Shown here: positions 52,847-57,896 of the stretch, in pieces
How the letters are laid out: every line of letters starts with the position of its first letter
Position numbering within the stretch: position 1 is the stretch's first letter
Assembly: GCA_019414515.1 (NCBI GenBank)
Contig: DXLX01000048.1
Coordinates: 1 to 57,896, forward strand
Length of the DNA: 57,896 nt
Direction of reading: 5' to 3'
From: Collinsella sp.
GTDB taxonomy: Bacteria; Actinomycetota; Coriobacteriia; Coriobacteriales; Coriobacteriaceae
The notes under the pieces: model-generated
Databases searched by the model: none
What the model was told of the DNA's origin: nothing
The model's input: only the letters and a program-made list of their open reading frames with translations
Position numbers and translations under genes: made by a program

Positions 52847-54034
52847 ATGTCGAGCCTCACCGGTAAGTCATTGAACCCTGTTATGAATCGCAGGAGCGTT
52901 ATCGCGAGCGCAGCAGGTCTGGGGGCGATGTCCATTCTAGCTGGCTGCTCCTCCAACGGCGGCGATAGCGGTTCCGCTTCGAGCGACGCTTCGTTTAAGA
53001 TCGGTACCATCGGCCCGCTGACCGGTGCCGCCGCGTCTTACGGCAAGTCCGTTACCCAGGGCGTCGAGCTTGGCTGCAAGGACTTCTCCACCAAGGAGCT
53101 GCCGCTTGCCAGCAAGGCCGAGGACGACCAGGCCGACGGCGAGAAGGCCGTCAACGCCTTTAATACCCTGCTCGACTGGGGCATGCAGGCCCTCGTCGGC
53201 CCGACCACCACGGGTGCGTCGGTTGCCGTTGCCGCTGAGTGTGGTAACGACCCCAAGACGTTCATGATCACCCCGTCCGCGTCCTCCGAGGACGTCACTG
53301 ACGGCAAGGATTGCGTCTTCCAGGTTTGCTTCACCGACCCCAACCAGGGTGTCAACGCTGCCAAGTTCCTGGCGCAGAAGTATGCGGATGAGAAGTTCGT
53401 GCTGTTCTACAACTCCGGCGACGCCTATTCTTCGGGTATCGCGGATTCCTTTAAGGCCCAGGCCGCTGAGTCCAAGCTCGAGATTGTCGACGAGGAGACC
53501 TTTAAGGACGATTCTGCCACGAGCTTTACCAACCAGCTGACCAAGGCCAAGCAGGCCGGCGCTACCATGATCTTCGCGCCGATCTACTACACGCCGGCGT
53601 CCGTCCTGCTCAAGAACGCCAAGGATATGGGCTACGACGTCAAGATGATGGGTTGCGACGGCATGGACGGCATCCTGGGCGTTGAGGGCTTCGACACCTC
53701 TCTTGCCGAAGGTCTGCTGCTCATGACCCCGTTCTCCGCCGACGACGAGAAGAACGCCGACTTCGTCAACGCTTACAAGGATAAGTACGGCGATACCCCC
53801 GACCAGTTTGCCGCCGACGCCTACGACGGCGTGCACGCGGTGGCCGAGGCCCTCAAGGAGGCCGGTCTTGGTGTCGACGCCGACCCGACCGAGGTCTCCG
53901 AGAAGCTGCCCAAGGCTATGCTCAAGATTACCGTTGACGGTCTGACCGGCAAGCTCACCTGGAACGATAAGGGGCAGGTCCAGAAGGAGCCCACGGCGTA
54001 CGTCATCACCGACGGCAAGTACGTACAGGCATAA
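52847..54034 (+). CDS. livJ: branched-chain amino acid ABC transporter substrate-binding lipoprotein LivJ
   Basis: 395 residues. A lipoprotein signal with a twin-arginine look (NRRSVIASAAGLGAMSILAGC) puts the mature protein on the outer face of the membrane. The periplasmic-binding-protein type I fold (FKIGTIGPLTGAAASYGKSV, DDQADGEKAVNAFNTL, FILFYNSGDAYSSG) follows. It should capture Leu/Ile/Val or related amino acids and pass them to LivHMGF. GAGAGGAG precedes the ATG. Two hairpins downstream separate it from livH and would allow excess binding protein. Confidence 0.95.
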   Translation: MSSLTGKSLNPVMNRRSVIASAAGLGAMSILAGCSSNGGDSGSASSDASFKIGTIGPLTGAAASYGKSVTQGVELGCKDFSTKELPLASKAEDDQADGEKAVNAFNTLLDWGMQALVGPTTTGASVAVAAECGNDPKTFMITPSASSEDVTDGKDCVFQVCFTDPNQGVNAAKFLAQKYADEKFVLFYNSGDAYSSGIADSFKAQAAESKLEIVDEETFKDDSATSFTNQLTKAKQAGATMIFAPIYYTPASVLLKNAKDMGYDVKMMGCDGMDGILGVEGFDTSLAEGLLLMTPFSADDEKNADFVNAYKDKYGDTPDQFAADAYDGVHAVAEALKEAGLGVDADPTEVSEKLPKAMLKITVDGLTGKLTWNDKGQVQKEPTAYVITDGKYVQA

Positions 54035-54065
54035 TAGGCCGCCTTACATAGAGCGGTTTTAATCC

Positions 54066-54127
54066 CAAGCAGGGGAGGTTGTGGCCTTCCCTGCTTGCTT
54101 GGTATCTAGGGACGATGTAACGTCCCT
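54066..54127 (+). terminator. two consecutive hairpins between livJ and livH
   Basis: CAAGCAGGG (54066-54074) pairs with CCCTGCTTG (54089-54097), and AGGGACG (54108-54114) pairs with CGTCCCT (54121-54127), followed by GTTT. As livH-F follow without another promoter seen, these are likely partial terminators or mRNA processing sites that lower permease relative to binding protein. Confidence 0.65.
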
Positions 54128-54173
54128 GTTTCATACATCAACTGGAAACCTATTCGAAAGGGGGATGTGGAAC

Positions 54174-55055
54174 ATGACGGTCTTTATCCAATACCTGGTC
54201 AACGGCCTGTCCATGGGCAGCGTCTACGCCATCATCGCGTTGGGCTACACCATGGTCTACGGTATCGCCAAGATGCTCAACTTCGCTCACGGCGATGTCA
54301 TCATGGTCGGTGCCTATGTCTCGTTCTGCGCCACGTCGTATCTCGGCCTCCCGGGCTGGGCATCTGTAGTTCTCTCTTGTGTGGTCTGCACGGTTCTCGG
54401 TGTCCTCATTGAGGGTCTGGCCTATAAGCCGCTACGCCAAGCAGGTCCGCTGGCCGTTCTGATCACGGCTATCGGCGTGTCTTACTTCCTGCAGAACGCC
54501 GCGCAGCTTCTGTGGGGCGCCACACCCAAGAACTTCACTTCGCTCGTCACCTTTCCGGTGCCGGAGTTCTTGGCCAAGTTTAACGTAAGCGCCGTCTCGC
54601 TCGTCACCATCGTCGCCTGCTTGGTTATCATGGCCGGCCTGATGTTCTTTACGGGTAAGACCAAGATGGGCAAGGCCATGCGAGCCGTGTCCGAGGACAA
54701 GGCCGCTGCTCAGCTCATGGGCATCAACGTCAACCGCACCATCTCGATGACGTTCGCCATCGGCTCCGCCCTCGCCGCCATCGCCGGCGTACTCCTGTGC
54801 TCCTACTCGCCGGTGTTGCAGCCCACCACGGGTGCCATGCCTGGTATCAAGGCTTTCGACGCTGCCGTCTTCGGCGGCATCGGCTCCATTCCCGGTGCCT
54901 TTGTTGGCGGTATTCTTATCGGCATCATCGAGGCGATGGCACAGGCTTACATTTCCACGAGCCTTGCCAACTCCATCGTCTTTGGTGTTCTGATCATCGT
55001 CCTGCTCGTCAAGCCTGCCGGCCTCTTGGGCAAGTACGTCCCCGAGAAGGTGTAG
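54174..55055 (+). CDS. livH: branched-chain amino acid ABC permease LivH
   Basis: 293 residues with about eight membrane segments; FIQYLVNGLSMGSVYAIIALG at the start and NFAHGDVIMVGAY are LivH hallmarks, and SEDKAAAQLMGIN is the loop that contacts the ATPases. AAAGGGGG lies about 10 nt ahead of the ATG at 54174; the open frame from 54081 is not used. livM follows at once. Confidence 0.95.
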   Translation: MTVFIQYLVNGLSMGSVYAIIALGYTMVYGIAKMLNFAHGDVIMVGAYVSFCATSYLGLPGWASVVLSCVVCTVLGVLIEGLAYKPLRQAGPLAVLITAIGVSYFLQNAAQLLWGATPKNFTSLVTFPVPEFLAKFNVSAVSLVTIVACLVIMAGLMFFTGKTKMGKAMRAVSEDKAAAQLMGINVNRTISMTFAIGSALAAIAGVLLCSYSPVLQPTTGAMPGIKAFDAAVFGGIGSIPGAFVGGILIGIIEAMAQAYISTSLANSIVFGVLIIVLLVKPAGLLGKYVPEKV

Positions 55056-55064
55056 GTGAGCGTT

Positions 55065-56144
55065 ATGAAGTTTCTTAAAGACAAGCAGACGCGTCACGAC
55101 TTTGTTACGTACGCCATGTGCCTTGTGGCGTTCGCCATCGTGTTCTTTATGCAGTCTAACCACATGATTCCGCGCATGATTGCCGGTCAGCTGGTCCCCA
55201 TTACGGCCTATATCGTCATGGCCATTTCCCTCAACCTCGTCGTCGGTATCGCGGGCGACTTGTCGCTGGGCCACGCGGGCTTTATGAGCGTCGGCGCCTA
55301 TACGGGCATCGTCACCGCCGTCGCGCTGGAGAGCGCCGTTCCCTCCGATCCGGTGCGCCTTATCATCAGTATCGTGGTCGGCGCCATCGCTGCCGCCATT
55401 CTGGGCTTCTTGATTGGCATCCCGGTCCTTCGTCTGAGCGGCGATTACCTGGCTATCGTGACGCTGGCCTTTGGCGAGATCATCAAAGAGATCGTCACCT
55501 GCCTCATTGTGGGTGTCGACTCCCGCGGCCTGCACGTGATCTTTAACATCACGGGCAACTCTACGATCGACGACCTGCACCTGCTCGAGGACGGCACCGC
55601 CATCATCAAGGGCGCCCAGGGTGCCTCGGGCGTGTCGACGTACTCGACCTTCCTCGCCGGTGCCATCCTGGTTATGGTCGCGCTCGTGATTGTACTCAAC
55701 CTGGTTCGCAGCCGTACCGGCCGTGCCATTATTGCCGTGCGCGATAACAAGATCGCTGCCGAGTCCGTGGGCATCTCCGTCACCCAGTACCGCATGATCG
55801 CCTTCGTGGTTTCCGCCGCCCTCGCCGGTGCTGCCGGAGCTTTGTTCGGCGGTAACTTCTCGCAGCTTTCCGCTACTAAGTTCGACTTCAACACGTCGAT
55901 CCTCATTCTGGTGTTCGTGGTTCTGGGCGGCCTGGGCAACATGCGCGGTTCCGTTATCGCCGCGGCGCTGCTCACGGTGCTCCCCGAGTTGCTCCGTCAG
56001 TTCTCGGACTACCGCATGCTCATCTACGCCATCGTGTTGATCCTGGTCATGGTCTTTACTAACAACCCACAGCTCAAGGCATTCTTCGCACGCATTAAGG
56101 ACCGCTTTGCTTCCAAGAAGGAGGTGGCAGCCGATGCCCAGTAA
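55065..56144 (+). CDS. livM: branched-chain amino acid ABC permease LivM
   Basis: 359 residues with about ten membrane segments; ISLNLVVGIAGDLSLGHAGFMSVGAY and VRDNKIAAESVGI match LivM. The ATG at 55065 has AGGTGAG 6 nt upstream; a GTG at 55056 with GAGAAGG is the alternative. It forms the heterodimeric channel with LivH. The livG start lies 11 nt before its stop, so translation is coupled. Confidence 0.94.
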   Translation: MKFLKDKQTRHDFVTYAMCLVAFAIVFFMQSNHMIPRMIAGQLVPITAYIVMAISLNLVVGIAGDLSLGHAGFMSVGAYTGIVTAVALESAVPSDPVRLIISIVVGAIAAAILGFLIGIPVLRLSGDYLAIVTLAFGEIIKEIVTCLIVGVDSRGLHVIFNITGNSTIDDLHLLEDGTAIIKGAQGASGVSTYSTFLAGAILVMVALVIVLNLVRSRTGRAIIAVRDNKIAAESVGISVTQYRMIAFVVSAALAGAAGALFGGNFSQLSATKFDFNTSILILVFVVLGGLGNMRGSVIAAALLTVLPELLRQFSDYRMLIYAIVLILVMVFTNNPQLKAFFARIKDRFASKKEVAADAQ

Positions 56145-56994
56145 GTTTGAGTTCAACAAGGGCAAGATGGTCCCGTATCCTTCTGGCGCTATCGTTCCCG
56201 ACCGCGACCTGGGTCAGCGCCCGGCGCTCGAGTGCATCCACTTGGGCATTGAGTTTGGCGGCCTTAAGGCAGTAGACGACTTTAGCCTGACCATCGGCAA
56301 GACCGAGATCGCCGGTCTCATCGGCCCCAACGGCGCTGGCAAGACCACGGTCTTCAACCTGCTCACCAAGGTGTACCAGCCCACGCACGGCACCATCCTG
56401 CTCGACGGTGAGGACACCTCGGGCAAGTCGGTCTACCAGGTCAACCGCATGGGTATTGCCCGTACGTTCCAGAACATTCGCCTGTTCAACACCATGACGG
56501 TGGAGGACAACGTTAAGGTCGGCCTGCACAACCAGGAGCGCTACTCCGGCTTTGAGGGCGTTCTGCGCCTGCCGACGTATTGGAAGCACGAGAAGGCCGC
56601 CCACGAGCGCGCCATGGAGCTGCTGTCCATTTTTGACATGGAGCACCTGGCAAATGAGCAGGCCGGATCGCTGCCTTACGGCGCCCAGCGTCGTCTGGAA
56701 ATCGTCCGCGCGCTTGCCACCAACCCCAAGCTACTGCTGCTCGACGAGCCTGCCGCCGGAATGAACCCGTCCGAGACCGCAGAACTCATGGCGAACATCG
56801 TCAAGATTCGCGACACCTTCGGCATCGCCATCATGCTTATCGAGCATGATATGTCGCTCGTTATGAACATCTGCGAGGGCATCTGCGTGCTCAACTTTGG
56901 TAAGGTCATCGCCAAGGGTACGGCCGAGGAGATCCAGAACAACGACGCTGTTATCGAGGCATATCTGGGCAAGCAGGATAAGGGGGAGAACTAA
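56134..56994 (+). CDS. livG: branched-chain amino acid ABC ATPase LivG
   Basis: 286 residues with Walker A GPNGAGKT, Walker B LLLLDEPAAGM, and the switch histidine in IEHDMSLVM. The signature reads LPYGAQRRLEIVRAL where LivG usually has LSYGxQRRLEIARAL, a mild variation. The N-terminus is longer than average (about 30 extra residues before the first strand). AGGAGG precedes the ATG. It pairs with LivF to power LivHM. Confidence 0.95.
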   Translation: MPSKFEFNKGKMVPYPSGAIVPDRDLGQRPALECIHLGIEFGGLKAVDDFSLTIGKTEIAGLIGPNGAGKTTVFNLLTKVYQPTHGTILLDGEDTSGKSVYQVNRMGIARTFQNIRLFNTMTVEDNVKVGLHNQERYSGFEGVLRLPTYWKHEKAAHERAMELLSIFDMEHLANEQAGSLPYGAQRRLEIVRALATNPKLLLLDEPAAGMNPSETAELMANIVKIRDTFGIAIMLIEHDMSLVMNICEGICVLNFGKVIAKGTAEEIQNNDAVIEAYLGKQDKGEN

Positions 56995-57708
56995 ATGGCA
57001 GAGCCGATGCTTTCCGTCTACAACATCAACGTCTGGTACGGCGCCATCCACGCCATTAAGGACATCTCCTTTAACGTCAACGAGGGTGAGATCGTGGCCC
57101 TGATTGGCGCCAACGGTGCCGGCAAGTCCACGACGCTCAAGACCGTCTCGGGCCTGCTGCGCTCTAAGACCGGCTCCATCAAGTTTATGGGCGAGGACAT
57201 TACCCATACGCCCGCCGACAAGCTGGTTGGTAAGGGCCTGGCTCAGGTGCCCGAGGGTCGTCGTGCCTTTTTGCAGATGACGGTCGAGGAGAACCTGGAA
57301 ATGGGTGCCTATACGCAGCCCAAGTCAACGGTGGCTCCGGGCCTCGAGCGCGTCTACGAGCAGTTCCCGCGCCTGAAGGAGCGTCGTCGCCAGGTCGCCG
57401 GTACCCTTTCGGGCGGCGAGCAGCAGATGCTCGTTATGGGCCGCGCCCTTATGAGTAACCCTAAGCTGCTCATGCTCGACGAACCCTCCATGGGTCTGGC
57501 GCCGATTCTGATCGAACAGATCTTCCAAATTGTCGAGGACCTGCACAAGGCCGGCACCACGGTGCTCCTGGTCGAGCAAAACGCACAGATGGCTCTTTCC
57601 ATCGCCACACGCGGCTACGTGCTCGAGACCGGCAAGATCACCATGACCGGCACCGGCCAAGAACTGCTGCACGACGATAACGTGCGTAAAGCCTACCTGG
57701 GCGGCTAG
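56995..57708 (+). CDS. livF: branched-chain amino acid ABC ATPase LivF
   Basis: 237 residues, the normal LivF length, with Walker A GANGAGKST, signature LSGGEQQMLVMGRAL and Walker B LLMLDEPSMGL. GLAQVPEGRRAF is the LivF Q-loop region. Its ATG directly follows the livG stop; AGGGGGAG at the livG 3' end is the ribosome site. It ends the liv operon and is followed by a long hairpin. Confidence 0.95.
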   Translation: MAEPMLSVYNINVWYGAIHAIKDISFNVNEGEIVALIGANGAGKSTTLKTVSGLLRSKTGSIKFMGEDITHTPADKLVGKGLAQVPEGRRAFLQMTVEENLEMGAYTQPKSTVAPGLERVYEQFPRLKERRRQVAGTLSGGEQQMLVMGRALMSNPKLLMLDEPSMGLAPILIEQIFQIVEDLHKAGTTVLLVEQNAQMALSIATRGYVLETGKITMTGTGQELLHDDNVRKAYLGG

Positions 57709-57711
57709 ATA

Positions 57712-57739
57712 GTTACGGCGTTTTGCCAAACGCCGTAAC
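57712..57739 (+). terminator. hairpin after livF
   Basis: A perfect 12-bp stem (57712-57723 with 57728-57739) with a four-base loop starts 4 nt after the livF stop. It has no U-run and may be a factor-dependent or non-canonical terminator. Confidence 0.65.
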
Positions 57740-57752
57740 CAGCCGACGCTGC

Positions 57753-57851
57753 AAGCCCGCCAGAGCGGCAATCTGCCTTTCAACTTCGGCGGCATGACCA
57801 GAAGGTCAATGCTGCCTTGTTTCAAGGCACCTTGCTCGCTCTGGCGGGCTT
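57753..57851. repeat. multibranched palindromic element after the liv operon
   Basis: AAGCCCGCCAGAGCG (57753-57767) and CGCTCTGGCGGGCTT (57837-57851) form a perfect 15-bp closing stem. Inside are a small GGCA/TGCC hairpin (about 57767-57777), a strong arm GCATGACC-AGAA-GGTC-A-ATGC (57792-57811), and GCCTTG-TTT-CAAGGC (57814-57828). The layout suggests a structured RNA or a palindromic repeat. Length is close to 100 bp. No protein is encoded. Function is unknown. Confidence 0.6.
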
Positions 57852-57896
57852 TCGCTCATATGACCCAATCCGCTGTCAAGAGCCACAATGGCCCCG

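Noticed and set aside
54432..56165. 577-codon minus-strand frame across livH-livM
   Set aside because: Antisense shadow of the permease genes; composition is dominated by Asp/Gly/His/Asn from reversed hydrophobic codons.
1..57896. CRISPR array, tRNA/rRNA genes, prophage or IS transposase
   Set aside because: No regularly spaced repeat, no clover-leaf with CCA-type ends and conserved T-loop, and no transposase, integrase or phage structural frames were found on reading both strands.

Overview
The window looks like chromosome of a high-GC, anaerobic, gut-type actinobacterium of the class Coriobacteriia, most likely Collinsella or a close relative. This is an inference from gene content and protein style, not from an rRNA gene, because no rRNA or tRNA gene is present. 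Pointers are pdxST with a divergent MocR regulator, an N-terminal-rubredoxin rubrerythrin, a single-chain Elp3, an EtfAB pair with a ferredoxin-bearing EtfA next to a lactate-dehydrogenase-type flavoprotein, and densely packed genes with strong GGAGG-type ribosome sites. There is no CRISPR array, prophage or transposase gene.

Layout. 1-412: gene-free, with a REP-like repeat and two long tandem hairpins. 413-3499: vitamin B6 synthesis (pdxT, pdxS) and divergent pdxR. 3490-5028: a nuclease-like gene bracketed by two 119-bp repeats with 16-bp inverted ends; the first repeat supplies the stop codon of pdxR and the second that of the nuclease gene. 5096-9848: rubrerythrin, an alcohol/aldehyde dehydrogenase pair, a HIRAN protein with a 59-residue partner, and a phosphoesterase. 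9868-13391: LicT-type antiterminator, an antiterminator/terminator leader, a PTS EIIBC and a ChbG-like deacetylase, which together look like uptake and deacetylation of an N-acetylated sugar. 13530-24744: DUF2130 protein, Ski2-like helicase, trmB, a methyltransferase, a membrane XRE regulator with a DUF4097 partner, elp3 and a spermidine-synthase-like protein.

24771-30389 is a three-gene minus-strand operon (TerB-domain protein, P-loop ATPase, Lhr-like helicase) that matches the architecture of the Shango anti-phage system. 30478-34498 holds a DUF554 membrane protein and a five-gene minus-strand cluster of mostly exported, unrecognised proteins, one very cysteine-rich. 34844-38469 encodes a probable electron-bifurcating lactate dehydrogenase (flavoprotein, EtfB, EtfA). 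38466-44042 has an HD hydrolase, azlCD, kdgT, a membrane diguanylate cyclase and an EamA exporter. 44141-52072 has purL, a proton antiporter, a short-chain dehydrogenase and hom. 52270-57708 is a full livJHMGF branched-chain amino-acid ABC operon, preceded by a remnant of a second livJ that has lost two internal blocks. The window ends in a hairpin and a multibranched palindrome.

The least explained parts are the repeat-bracketed nuclease cassette, the exported Cys-rich cluster and the structured element at 57753-57851. The Shango-like operon is a recognised type but is worth confirming.
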